Below are positions 53,091 through 61,199 of a stretch of 64,000 nt of DNA, one piece after another; position 1 is the stretch's first letter, and every line of letters starts with the position of its first letter. The notes under the pieces are model-generated. The model was given only the letters and a program-made list of their open reading frames with translations. It did no database searches and was not told where the DNA came from. The translations under genes and the position numbers were made by a program. This stretch comes from Bog-473 sp963782415 (GTDB taxonomy: Bacteria; Actinomycetota; Acidimicrobiia; Acidimicrobiales; RAAP-2), in NCBI GenBank assembly GCA_963782415.1, contig CAWAJT010000004.1, forward strand, positions 620,001 to 684,000. The letters are read 5' to 3'.

Positions 53091-53590
53091 GACGGACGAT
53101 GTCCGGGGGTCCGGTCAGCATCGCCGCGCCTTCCACCGGTGAGGCCGGCCAGATGCGCGGCAAAGCGGTCGAGCGAGGACAGGAACCCGGCTTGGGCTTC
53201 GGGGCCGAGGAAGGCCTCGGGCACGTAGGTTTGATGGATCCGGACCTCGGTGCGGTGCGGGCCGAGTTCCGTGAAGTCGGCGCGTACCCGCATGCCCGAG
53301 TGCGATTCGGTCCACACCAAGAGTGCGGGCGCGCAGACCTCGTCGAAGACGGCTCGCGTCGGATACTCGCTCCCGTCCGCATCGTTGACCATGACAGTCT
53401 CGAACACACCGCCGGACCGCGCCTCGACCCGGATGCGGTCTCGTGGGGCGCTGACCCCAGCCGGTCCCCAAAAGTGCGCGAGGTGGTCGGGATCGATCAT
53501 GCAGCGGAAGACGAGGGCGCGTGGCGCGTCGAACACCCGAGAGAAGCGCAGCTCGCCCGCGCGGCCTGTCTGGCGTGAGTGCTCAGCCAT
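53087..53590 (-). CDS. SRPBCC/AHSA1-domain protein
   Basis: A 167-residue START-like fold protein: LRFSRVFDAPRALVFRCMID, DPDHLAHFWGPAGVSAP and the C-terminal helix with QAGFLSSLDRFAAHLAGL are typical of AHSA1 (Aha1-like) proteins. It is coupled to an ArsR gene (8-base overlap) and to the DinB-like gene (4-base overlap), a common three-gene module in actinobacteria. Function unknown; these proteins bind hydrophobic ligands. ATG 53590 is preferred to a longer open frame that lies inside arsR. Confidence 0.89.
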   Translation of the reverse strand: MAEHSRQTGRAGELRFSRVFDAPRALVFRCMIDPDHLAHFWGPAGVSAPRDRIRVEARSGGVFETVMVNDADGSEYPTRAVFDEVCAPALLVWTESHSGMRVRADFTELGPHRTEVRIHQTYVPEAFLGPEAQAGFLSSLDRFAAHLAGLTGGRRGDADRTPGHRPS

Positions 53591-53957
53591 GGGAACGCCC
53601 CGAGCGCTTGGGCGCCGTGGAGTCCGAGGCCTGCAGTTCGGCCAGGAGCCCGTCGAGCTTCTCGAACCGCTGGTCCCAGATCCGCCGGTTCGTCGTGATC
53701 CAATCCAGTGCTCCGTCGAGTGCCCCAGCCTCCAGGTGGCAAGGACGGAACTGGGCATCGCGCCGGCGCGAGACCAGCCCACTGCGCTCCAATACCTTGA
53801 GGTGCTTGGAGATTGCCGGTAGAGAGATGCTGAAGGGATCGGCCAGTTCGGTCACGGTGGCGTCACCATGGGCCAGCCGGCTCACGATGGCGCGCCGGGT
53901 CGGGTCGGCCAGGGCGGCGAAGGCGGCATCGAGAGTGTCGGAAGCTGCGATGACCAC
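53583..53957 (-). CDS. ArsR/SmtB-family transcriptional regulator
   Basis: A 124-residue winged-helix repressor: LADPTRRAIVSRLAHGD at the start of the domain and the recognition helix in FSISLPAISKHLKVLERSGLV. No Cys-rich metal site is visible, as in the ArsR proteins paired with SRPBCC genes that sense organic ligands or stress. It is first in the ArsR - SRPBCC - DinB-like operon, with its own probable operator just upstream. Confidence 0.93.
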   Translation of the reverse strand: MVIAASDTLDAAFAALADPTRRAIVSRLAHGDATVTELADPFSISLPAISKHLKVLERSGLVSRRRDAQFRPCHLEAGALDGALDWITTNRRIWDQRFEKLDGLLAELQASDSTAPKRSGRSHG

Positions 53958-53967
53958 GGCTTGTATT

Positions 53968-53981
53968 TAACCCTCCGGTTA
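53968..53981. promoter_or_regulatory. Probable ArsR operator upstream of the ArsR gene
   Basis: TAACCCTCCGGTTA is a 5-4-5 inverted repeat starting 11 bases before the ArsR ATG, inside an AT-rich island that also carries ATTTAAC and GTTAAAT arms (53965-54000). Position and symmetry suit autoregulation. Confidence 0.58.
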
Positions 53982-54207
53982 GTTAACTGTCAAGTTAAAT
54001 AATCTCCACGGCTCGCCGTCCTCCAGTCTGGGCGCTGGCGAGCAGTCCTGCCGGTGGCGCCCGGCCGGACGGGTAGACCGCTTGCATGGACGACCCCCCT
54101 CGGCGCACCGCGCAATTCGGTCGGCCACCTCCGCCACCTCGGGAGAGGCCTCGTTTCGCCGGCGCCCCCGACTTGTTGGCCGCATTGCGCACGATGTTCC
54201 CCGGTCC

Positions 54208-55376
54208 CTAGACCGCGAGGGCAGCAGCGCGGGCGCGTGCTCGGCGGGGGAGCGTGGCGAGTCGGCGCGCCCCCGTGCCGATGCCGTGGCCCGATGCGAG
54301 AAGGACAAGCAGGATCTTGAGCCGCTTCGCCCGGCGGTCGGTCAGGGCGTAGTTGAGGTGGTAGCCGGGCAGCTCCAGGTGGGTCAACGGCCAGGTGACG
54401 GACTGCAGACGGCGGATGGCCTGGCCGCGCCAGCCCCTCGTCGGCAACGGAAAGAGGTCAGCTGGCGCGTCGACTCCGGCATGACGGGCGAGCCCCAGCG
54501 CGGCCGCCACGACTGTGAGGCAGCACCCGTCCTCAGCCGCGGTGCGAACTCCCACCCAGTCGACGGGTTCACCTCGCTCAGTGGCGTCGTTGACGAGCAC
54601 CTCGCCAAGTCGGCAATCCACCCCAGACGTACGAAGCCGTGGTGGGGTTTGCCGGCGTGCGCGGCCAGCACGACGAGCTCGTCGGTGAGCGGGAGGCCGA
54701 AGGCACGTGTGCCCGCGAGGTCGAGAGGACGGCGCCGCGACCAGAGCACGCCGGGATCGAGTGCGGTCACTCGCTGCGATGTCCCCTCCAGGCCGTAGTG
54801 CAGCTCGAGGAAGAGGGACGGCGCCTCGTCATGGGCGAGGAGTGTGTCGTAACGGTCACGGCCGCCGGGACGAACCACGCGCCACCCGGCACCGCCCAAG
54901 GTCTGCAGGGCGCGCGCGTGATCGCATCGAGGGAGAAGGAGATCGATGTCCTCCATAGGGCGCAGGCCAGGGAGCGGGTAGCGGGCCGCCACCGCCGGGC
55001 CCTTGAAGATGACGGGTTCGAGTCCGACTTCGGTCAAGGGACGCACCGCCAGATCCACCGCCCGGGGAATGAGCAGGAGCGCCTCCATGCGAAACGCTTC
55101 AGTCATGCAGCCGAGAACGGCGCGACGAGGACCGAGTTCGTCGCACGCACCGGCAGCGTCGAGCGCGCGCCAGAGCAAGGGGCCGATCCGATGGGCCGTG
55201 GCGGCGCCGACGGCTCGGTCGAGGTCCGCCCCGCCGGCAAGGGCACGCTGGACGGAGGCCGGATCGGGATCAGGGCGGCAGGCCTCCCAGAGCAACCGTG
55301 CCGTCGCTTCGGTGCTGGTCGTGGTGAGCGAGGCCGAATCGCCCGGCTCCGATGGTCTCGTCGCCGCCACAGTCAT
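54208..55376 (-). pseudogene. Family-5 nucleotidyltransferase (copy A), frame broken by one base
   Basis: Relative of the intact protein at 55980-57098. Shared blocks are ARLLWEACR, AFRMEALLLIPRAVDLAVRP, VIFKGPAVAARYPLPGLRPM, EDIDLLLPR (the DxD metal pair of nucleotidyltransferases), SRRRPLDLAGTRAFGLP and VVLAAHAGKPHHGFVRLGWI. After WIADLA the frame is lost; the other frame continues EVLVNDATERGEPVDWV to the C-terminus with LTHLELPGYHLNYALTDRR. One G appears lost at 54602-54604. Restored length is ~389 residues. This domain (NTP_transf_5) occurs near lasso-peptide and other peptide-modification clusters, but its reaction is unknown. It is divergent from small exported protein A. Confidence 0.82.
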
Positions 55377-55524
55377 GACGACGGGGGAACGGCTGTTCAG
55401 CCCACTGCATGCGGTGCGAACCCCTCGTCCCTTCTCACGGCGGTTGCCGACGTCGCCGTCGGTTGACGGTGAGAAACGCCGGGTCCCTGCGTTATCGGAG
55501 CACGGACAGAGAACGGACGACCGC

Positions 55525-55983
55525 ATGGACAACGACAAGCAACAGCGGGATGTGACAAAGGGTGAGGAGGCACCAGGGCGGCCCACCATGTCACGACGCC
55601 AAGCCATGGGGCGTTTCTCGGCCGTGGCCGGCGCCGGCGTCGTGGCCTGGGTCGTGCCCGAGATCCTCGTCGCCAAGCCAGCGGCCGGCGCCACGCTTTC
55701 GGGCAACGTCTCGTCGAGCGGCTCGGTCGGCGTGTCCACCAGCCCCTCGAGCTCCGGTACGCCAGGCGTGAGTGCGGACACGGGTGTCGGCGCGGATGGC
55801 GCTGTCGACGCCGGGCCCGAGGGCGTGACCACGGCGGCGCGCGCTGGCGCACCGACGTCCCTCGCCTTCACCGGTCTCAACATCCAGCGGGATGCCGAAA
55901 TCGGCGCAGCACTGGTTGCCGGGGGCTGGGCCATGCAGCACTGGGCCAGCCGCGGCCCCAAGGCAGTCGACGCGGCGGGCTAG
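55525..55983 (+). CDS. Small exported protein A: twin-arginine signal and LAxTG-type C-terminal anchor
   Basis: A 152-residue protein. The N-terminal twin-arginine motif SRRQAMGRF is followed by a hydrophobic stretch (SAVAGAGVVAWVVPEIL) and an AxA-like region AKPAAGA. The middle is Ser/Gly/Thr-rich and low in complexity. The end has LAFTG, then an acidic spacer, a hydrophobic helix (IGAALVAGGWAM) and a short tail, like class E (LAxTG) sortase substrates. It pairs with copy B at 57350: both ends are conserved while the middle varies. The last codon (TAG) overlaps the opposite-strand stop of nucleotidyltransferase B in CTAG (55980-55983). Possible substrate of the neighbouring modifying enzymes. 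Confidence 0.78.
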   Translation: MDNDKQQRDVTKGEEAPGRPTMSRRQAMGRFSAVAGAGVVAWVVPEILVAKPAAGATLSGNVSSSGSVGVSTSPSSSGTPGVSADTGVGADGAVDAGPEGVTTAARAGAPTSLAFTGLNIQRDAEIGAALVAGGWAMQHWASRGPKAVDAAG

Positions 55984-57098
55984 TGGCGCGCGGCGCGGGA
56001 GGGCGCACGCGGAGGGAGACCCACCGCGTGGCGTGTTCGAGCACGGAGCCCATGCCCGAGCACGACGTGCGCGACGCGCATCTTGGCGCGACGGGCCCTG
56101 CTGTCGGTCAGCGCGTAGTTGAACCGGTAGGCCGGAAGTTGGTTCTGTGTCAGGGGCCAGGTGAGCGACAACAGCTGGCGCATGGTATTGCCGCGGTCAC
56201 CCCGGGTCGGCAGGTCGAACAGCCCGACGGGCGCCTCCACGCCCGCGCGGCGGGCCATCTCTAGGGCGGCTCCGACCACGGTCACGCATCGTGCTTCGCG
56301 GGCGACGGTATGCACGCGGTCCCAGTCGATGGTGGGATCGTGCCCGACAATCATCGCCAGGTCGGCCATCCACACGAGCCGTACGAACCGATGGTGTGGC
56401 TTGCCGGCGTGTGCGGCGAGCACCACCACTTCCTCGGCCGGGGGGAGTCCGAACGCCGGGGTGCCGGCGCACTCGAGCGGTCGGCGCCGAGACCACAATG
56501 CCTCGGGATCGAGTGCCGTCACCCGTTCCGCACCGGCTTCAAGGCCGAAATGCACCTCGAGAACCAGGGATGGAACCTCGTCATGGGTCAACACGGTGTC
56601 GTAGTGGTCACCGCCACTGGCTCGGGCCACCCGCCACCCGGCCTGGCCAAGCGCCTCCACGGCGCGTCCGTGGTCGGCCCGCGGGAGGAGGAGGTCGATG
56701 TCATCCATGGGGCGCAGACCGGGTTCGGGATAGCGGGCGGCCACCGCGGGGCCCTTGAAGACGACCGGTTCGAGTCCCGCGTCGGTCAGCGGTCGCACCG
56801 CGAGTGCGACGGCGCGCGGGAGCAGGAGCAGAGCTTCCATCCTCAAGGCGTCGGCTTCGCCGCCCAACAGGGCCTCTTCGGGCCCGAGCGCGGCGCGCGC
56901 GTCCGACGCACCGAGCGCCCGCCACAACAGCGCGCTCACGCGCTGGTCCGAGGCGACGCGCACGGACCGCGCAAGGTCCGCTCCGCCGGCGAGTGCACGC
57001 CGCACCGAGGCCGGATCCGGAACCCGGCGGCAGGCTTCCCAGAGCAGCGCTGCCGTGCAGTCGGTCACGGCGGCCGCGTGGGCTCCGTCCTCGCTCAT
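55980..57098 (-). CDS. Family-5 nucleotidyltransferase (copy B)
   Basis: A 372-residue intact NTP_transf_5-type protein. The catalytic acidic pair lies in GLRPMDDIDLLLPRADH, after VVFKGPAVAARYPEPG. Further segments are WSRRRPLECAGTPAFGLPPA, HAGKPHHRFVRLVWMADLAM and the C-terminal PLTQNQLPAYRFNYALTDSR. ATG 57098 gives MSEDGAHAAAVTDCTAALLW; open sequence to 57308 lies in the promoter region. It is divergent from small protein B and convergent with small protein A. Family members occur beside PqqD and HPr-kinase-like genes, as here. Reaction unknown: probably nucleotidyl transfer to a peptide or small molecule. Confidence 0.87.
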   Translation of the reverse strand: MSEDGAHAAAVTDCTAALLWEACRRVPDPASVRRALAGGADLARSVRVASDQRVSALLWRALGASDARAALGPEEALLGGEADALRMEALLLLPRAVALAVRPLTDAGLEPVVFKGPAVAARYPEPGLRPMDDIDLLLPRADHGRAVEALGQAGWRVARASGGDHYDTVLTHDEVPSLVLEVHFGLEAGAERVTALDPEALWSRRRPLECAGTPAFGLPPAEEVVVLAAHAGKPHHRFVRLVWMADLAMIVGHDPTIDWDRVHTVAREARCVTVVGAALEMARRAGVEAPVGLFDLPTRGDRGNTMRQLLSLTWPLTQNQLPAYRFNYALTDSRARRAKMRVAHVVLGHGLRARTRHAVGLPPRAPSRAARH

Positions 57099-57349
57099 GG
57101 GTTCATCATTGCCCTCCCTTCGGCGCGAGCCACATTCTTCGGCGGCGTCGCTCCCAGGTCGGGGCCACCGCCTGTTGGCCGGAAGCTCGGTGACCACCGA
57201 CAAGGGGAGGTCTGACCCGGCATTACCCGCAACGACCGTTGTGCTCCGGCCGTTGAGGCCCCGATCTTGTTTGAAAGGCGCGTTCAAGGTAATGAACCTG
57301 AATTCCAAGGTAAACTGTCACGACTCACTCGAGCGGGTGAGCGACGGCG

Positions 57350-57760
57350 ATGGCGGTAATAATGCAGAACGAAGAGAGAGACGGGGATGCGGCGGCATCT
57401 CGCGGGGCGTCGGAGAGCGAACCAGTAGGTGGGGCGCGGTACTCCAGGCGCCAGGCCATGGGCCGCATGTCGGCCTTCGCCACGGCAGGCGCGGCAGCCT
57501 GGGTCGTGCCTGAGATTCTCACCGCCCGACCTGCGGGTGGGGCCACGCTGTCGGGACCGGTCACCGGCGCGTCCACCGTCGAGCCCGCATCGGGGCCCAC
57601 CTTCGGGCCGGCGACGAAGGGTCCGACCACCAAGCCGAGCTCCCTGGCGTCCACGGGGATCGATCTCACCAATGAGACGGTGACGGGAGCGGCACTGATC
57701 GCGGGCGGATGGGCCCTCCACCACTGGGCCAGCCGGCTCTCGCCGCCGCCACAGCCGTAG
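57350..57760 (+). CDS. Small exported protein B: twin-arginine signal and LAxTG-type C-terminal anchor
   Basis: A ~136-residue paralogue of small protein A. The twin-arginine motif is SRRQAMGRMSAF; it is followed by a hydrophobic segment with AAAWVVPEIL, AxA-type region ARPAGGATLSG, a Thr/Pro/Ser-rich middle (GPATKGPTTKPS), then LASTG, a polar spacer, the helix GAALIAGGWAL and HHWASRLS. Identity with A is high at both ends and low in the middle. ATG 57350 is used; ATG 57362 is also possible. The HPr-kinase-like gene follows after 18 bases, so this is the first gene of the long operon to 62027. Confidence 0.78.
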   Translation: MAVIMQNEERDGDAAASRGASESEPVGGARYSRRQAMGRMSAFATAGAAAWVVPEILTARPAGGATLSGPVTGASTVEPASGPTFGPATKGPTTKPSSLASTGIDLTNETVTGAALIAGGWALHHWASRLSPPPQP

Positions 57761-57778
57761 CCGGGCGACACCTGAACG

Positions 57779-58702
57779 ATGGGTATCGAGCGCGGGTGGG
57801 CGCATCGCACTCCGAGCCTGTGTGCGCTGTCCTCCACCTTCGCGGTGTGCACGGACGATGCATGGCTCGGCCGCCAGGTCGACGGTTTGCTGGGGGGGCT
57901 GCGAGGTCCTCTCGCGGCGGCACCCGTCGACCATGTGTACACGCTGACCGTGGCCGACCCGCCGGCGCCCGTCGGCACGGTTGACGTCGGGCGCGACGGC
58001 GAGGTGTTGGCCCTCGGCCTGCCGTGGGGCGACGCCGTTGGTTGGGTCGTGTGGGATGTCAATCGGTCCGCGGCGGAGGCCGGCGGCGAACATCTCTTGT
58101 TCCACGCCGGAGCGATCGAAGCCGACGGCGTGGGCATCCTGCTTCCCGGTGCGTCGGGGTCGGGCAAGTCGACGCTGGTGGCGGGGCTGGTCCGCCACGG
58201 TTTGGGTTACCTCACCGATGAGCTGGTCGCCGTGCACTTGGGAAACGGACAGCTGGTGCCGTATCCGAAGCCGATCACGGTGAAAGCTGGGAGCTTCGGC
58301 GTGCTCGCCGACATGGATCCCGACCGCGGCTCGGTGTCCGGACATCGCCCGTGGGCGGGCCAGGAGTGGCAGGTGGCCGTGGGCGACGTCGTGGGACGGC
58401 GAATAGGAACGGCCTGCCTACCCGGTTTCGTCGTGCTGCCCCGCTACGACGCCAGCGCTGAGACGGCGCTGACCCCCCTCTCGGACACCGATGCGTTCTT
58501 CGCGCTGGCCCTGCACGCCGTCAACCTCATCCCTCACGGATCCGACGGCACCCGCGTCCTGGGCCAGATCGCCAAGGGGTGCCGGTGTTTCTCTCTGACC
58601 ATGTCGGACCTCGACCAGGCGTGCCGTCTGCTCACCGCCGCCGTGTCGGCTCCGACAGCGGGAGTCCCGGCCGTCTTGGGGGGTGCCGAGCGTGCGTCCT
58701 GA
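57779..58702 (+). CDS. HPr kinase-like P-loop protein
   Basis: A 307-residue protein with the Walker A GASGSGKSTL (Lys near residue 130), the HprK/P-type LVAGLVRHGLGYLTDELVAV segment that holds an acidic pair, and LLFHAGAIEADGVGILLPG before it. Such HPr-kinase-related proteins appear in lasso-peptide clusters, where a relative phosphorylates the C-terminal Ser of the peptide. Here the substrate could be one of the small exported proteins, inference only. It overlaps the PqqD-like gene by 20 bases. Confidence 0.88.
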   Translation: MGIERGWAHRTPSLCALSSTFAVCTDDAWLGRQVDGLLGGLRGPLAAAPVDHVYTLTVADPPAPVGTVDVGRDGEVLALGLPWGDAVGWVVWDVNRSAAEAGGEHLLFHAGAIEADGVGILLPGASGSGKSTLVAGLVRHGLGYLTDELVAVHLGNGQLVPYPKPITVKAGSFGVLADMDPDRGSVSGHRPWAGQEWQVAVGDVVGRRIGTACLPGFVVLPRYDASAETALTPLSDTDAFFALALHAVNLIPHGSDGTRVLGQIAKGCRCFSLTMSDLDQACRLLTAAVSAPTAGVPAVLGGAERAS

Positions 58703-59009
58703 CTGGCCCGACGGGGGATCGCGGCCCCGGCGCCGGGAGGGTGCCGCCGCAGTGGAGCTGGACGACAACGTGGCGCTCTACGACGACGTCGGCCAGCTTC
58801 TGATCATGCTCAACTCGAGCGCGGCTGCCGTGTGGGAATGCTGCGACGGCACCACGACCGTGGACGACATGGTGCACGAACTCGTCGCCGCCCACCGGGC
58901 CGAGGGGTCGAGCGCCGAGGCCATCGGCGAGGATGTGCGCCGCACGCTGAGCAAGCTGGCGGAGTTGGGATTGGTGTTCGAATCGAGCTCCGAGTTGCCG
59001 CGCACCTGA
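58683..59009 (+). CDS. PqqD-like (RiPP recognition element-like) protein
   Basis: A ~108-residue PqqD-family protein: DNVALYDDVGQLLIMLNSSA and AAVWECCDGTTTVDDMVHEL, then a winged-helix-like end VRRTLSKLAELGLVFE. PqqD-type domains bind leader peptides and present them to modifying enzymes; many unassigned copies sit in polysaccharide and peptide clusters. GTG 58683 overlaps the HPr-kinase-like gene; GTG 58692 is an alternative. The next gene starts 20 bases downstream. Confidence 0.87.
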   Translation: MPSVRPDWPDGGSRPRRREGAAAVELDDNVALYDDVGQLLIMLNSSAAAVWECCDGTTTVDDMVHELVAAHRAEGSSAEAIGEDVRRTLSKLAELGLVFESSSELPRT

Positions 59010-59029
59010 TCGTTTGGGGAGGATGGGGC

Positions 59030-59857
59030 GTGCCGATCACGCACCTGTCGAGCGAGGCGATTCCCGAATCGGTGGCGGCGGCGATCGCGAGCGATGGCGC
59101 GGTCATCGTCGATGCCGTCGCTCCTGTCGAGCTGCTGCAGCAGATCGAGTCCGAGTTGCGACCCTATCTCGACGCAACGCCCACCGGGCCGGACGATTTC
59201 AGCGGCGGCCACACTCGACGGACGGGTTCGCTGATTGCGCGCTCGCCCGGCTGTCGTGAGCTGGTGATGCATCCCCTGGCACTCGAAACCGCACGCTCGT
59301 TCCTCGGTCATGCCACCACGCTGCAACTGCATCTGACCCAAGCCATCGCCATTGGCCCGGGCGAGACGCCCCAGCCGATCCACCGCGATCAGTGGGCCTT
59401 CGACTTCTTTCCCTTCCCGGCCGGCTACGAGGTCCAGTGCAACACCATCTGGGCGCTGACCGACTTCACCGAGGAGAACGGAGCAACCCGGATCGTGCTG
59501 GGCAGCAACCTTCGTGAGGACCGCCTCTCGTTCGGCCCTGACGACACGGAGCCGGCGACCATGACCAGCGGTTCGGTGCTGTTCTATTCGGGGAGCGTGT
59601 ACCACGGCGGCGGAGCAAACAATTCTGCTGGCACGCGGATCGGGTTGAATATCACCTACAACGTGGGCTGGCTGCGCCAGGAGGAGAACCAGTACCTCTC
59701 CGTGCCGCGGGAAGTGGCCGAGACGCTGCCGGTCGATCTGCTCCGCGTCATGGGGTACGACCGCGGTGCGTACGCGCTGGGTTACATCGACGACTTGCGC
59801 GATCCGATTGAGGCGGTCCGGCCCGGAACCGGCATGTCGGGGTTCGGGTCCAGCTAG
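59030..59857 (+). CDS. Phytanoyl-CoA dioxygenase (PhyH)-family oxygenase
   Basis: A 275-residue Fe(II)/2-oxoglutarate oxygenase of the PhyH family: the 2-His-1-Asp iron site is His118 and Asp120 in PIHRDQWAFDFF and His192 in SVYHGGGANNSAG; an Arg for 2-oxoglutarate follows in TRIGLNITYN. GGGGAGGA 6 bases before GTG 59030 fixes the start. It could hydroxylate a lipid or a peptide side chain. It lies in the same operon as the PqqD and HPr-kinase-like genes and is followed by a long hairpin. Confidence 0.9.
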   Translation: MPITHLSSEAIPESVAAAIASDGAVIVDAVAPVELLQQIESELRPYLDATPTGPDDFSGGHTRRTGSLIARSPGCRELVMHPLALETARSFLGHATTLQLHLTQAIAIGPGETPQPIHRDQWAFDFFPFPAGYEVQCNTIWALTDFTEENGATRIVLGSNLREDRLSFGPDDTEPATMTSGSVLFYSGSVYHGGGANNSAGTRIGLNITYNVGWLRQEENQYLSVPREVAETLPVDLLRVMGYDRGAYALGYIDDLRDPIEAVRPGTGMSGFGSS

Positions 59858-59877
59858 CTGTCCAACTAGCTGGACCC
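59846..59877 (+). terminator. Long perfect stem-loop over the PhyH gene stop
   Basis: A 12-bp perfect stem (GGGTCCAGCTAG / CTAGCTGGACCC) with an 8-base loop; the TAG stop of the first PhyH gene lies in the left arm. There is no downstream U-run, so it may attenuate transcription or protect mRNA inside the operon and need not end it. The GNAT gene starts 69 bases beyond. Confidence 0.6.
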
Positions 59878-59945
59878 TGCGAGCTTTCGATTGCACCCGG
59901 TGTGCGATCAGTCGATTCTCAGGCGGGCGCCACTACCGTGGGACC

Positions 59946-60452
59946 GTGCCCGTAGACATCCGCGCGGCGGCGATCGACGACTACGACGAGCTGTACACCG
60001 CGTTCAGCCGGATTGTGGGTGCCGGGGAGGGGTTCCCACAGGTGCCACCGGTGACCCGGGAGGACTTCGACGAGTACTGGATCCGTCACTCGTCGGCCGT
60101 GTCCGTCGCCCGTTTCGGCGGGTACCTGATCGGGGCTTCGTACATCAAGCCGAACTACGAGGGACGGGCGGCACACATCGCCAACGCGGGATACTTCGTC
60201 CTCGCTCCCTACCGGGGTACGGGCGTTGGACGGGCACTGGTGGAGCACTCGTTGCGCGAGGCGCGCCGGCTCGGCTTCGACGCCATGGTGTTCAACCTCG
60301 TTTTCGAATCCAACCCGGTCCGCGCCATGTACGAGCAGCTCGGCTTCAAGGAAGTGGGGAAGATCCCTGCTGCGGTCGAAGGGGAGGATGCAATCATCTA
60401 TTGGCGCAGCCTCAACGATGTCGAGTGGGAGGGGCCGGGGCGTGAGCGATGA
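59946..60452 (+). CDS. GNAT-family N-acetyltransferase
   Basis: A 168-residue GNAT protein: N-terminal DIRAAAIDDYDELYTAFSRI, acetyl-CoA pyrophosphate loop VLAPYRGTGVGRALVEH (R/Q-x-x-G-x-G/A), and C-terminal NPVRAMYEQLGFKEVGKIP. It starts at GTG 59946. It acetylates an amine on a small molecule, peptide or protein; the substrate is unknown. It overlaps the enoyl-CoA hydratase gene by 11 bases. Confidence 0.9.
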   Translation: MPVDIRAAAIDDYDELYTAFSRIVGAGEGFPQVPPVTREDFDEYWIRHSSAVSVARFGGYLIGASYIKPNYEGRAAHIANAGYFVLAPYRGTGVGRALVEHSLREARRLGFDAMVFNLVFESNPVRAMYEQLGFKEVGKIPAAVEGEDAIIYWRSLNDVEWEGPGRER

Positions 60453-61197
60453 CGTCACGGTGGAGCAGCAGGGCGACCACGTCGCGGTCGTGTGCCTGCG
60501 CCGACCGCCGAACAATTACTTCGACACGGAGCTGATTTCGGACGTGGGCGGAGCCTACGAGGAGCTAGACCGGTCGGGCTGGTGCCGGGCCATCGTATTG
60601 GCTTCCGAGGGCCGCCACTTCTGCGCGGGGTTGGACTTCGCCCGTAACGCGGGGCAGGACATCGCCGCACTGTACGCGGCTGCCTTGCGCCTGTTCGCAG
60701 CCCCGCTGCCCGTCGTGGCCGCCGTGCAGGGTGCCGCCATCGGCGGCGGGTTCGGCTTCGCACTCTCGGCCGATTTCCGTGTGGCGACGCCGCGGAGCCG
60801 CCTCAGTGCCAACTTCGCCCGCCTCGCCTTCCACCACGGCTTTGCCCTGACCGTGACCTTGCCTGCCGTGGTCGGCCGCCAGGCGGCGGCGGACCTTCTT
60901 CTGACGGGCCGGCGCGTCGGTGGTGAGGAGGCGCTCGCACTTGGCCTGTGCGACCGACTGGCCAAGGAGGACGACCTCCTCGCGCAGGCGATTGCCTACG
61001 CCTCCGAACTGGCGGCGTCGGGCCCGCTGGCCGTGCGCTCCATCCGTGCCACGCTCCGCACCGGGCTGGTCGAGGAGGTGCGCCAGGCCATGGAGCACGA
61101 GTTCGCCGAGCAGGAGCGCCTGCGCGACACGGCCGACTTCGCTGAAGGGGTGCGCGCCACGGCGGAGCGACGCGACCCGCTCTTCCGCGGGCTGTAG
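60442..61197 (+). CDS. Enoyl-CoA hydratase/isomerase family protein
   Basis: A 251-residue crotonase-fold enzyme: DHVAVVCLRRPPNNYFDTEL, the oxyanion segment HFCAGLDFARNA, and AAIGGGFGFALSADFRVATP. The Glu pair of classical hydratases is not clear from sequence, so isomerase or hydrolase activity is possible. GTG 60442 follows GGGAGGGGCC and overlaps the acetyltransferase. It leads directly (2-base gap) into the second PhyH oxygenase. Confidence 0.9.
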   Translation: MSDDVTVEQQGDHVAVVCLRRPPNNYFDTELISDVGGAYEELDRSGWCRAIVLASEGRHFCAGLDFARNAGQDIAALYAAALRLFAAPLPVVAAVQGAAIGGGFGFALSADFRVATPRSRLSANFARLAFHHGFALTVTLPAVVGRQAAADLLLTGRRVGGEEALALGLCDRLAKEDDLLAQAIAYASELAASGPLAVRSIRATLRTGLVEEVRQAMEHEFAEQERLRDTADFAEGVRATAERRDPLFRGL

Positions 61198-61199
61198 GT

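Noticed and set aside
54208..59009. A standard lasso peptide cluster
   Set aside because: The cyclase (asparagine synthetase-like) and the transglutaminase-like leader peptidase are missing, and the candidate substrates are ~140-residue exported proteins with sortase-type anchors, unlike lasso precursors.
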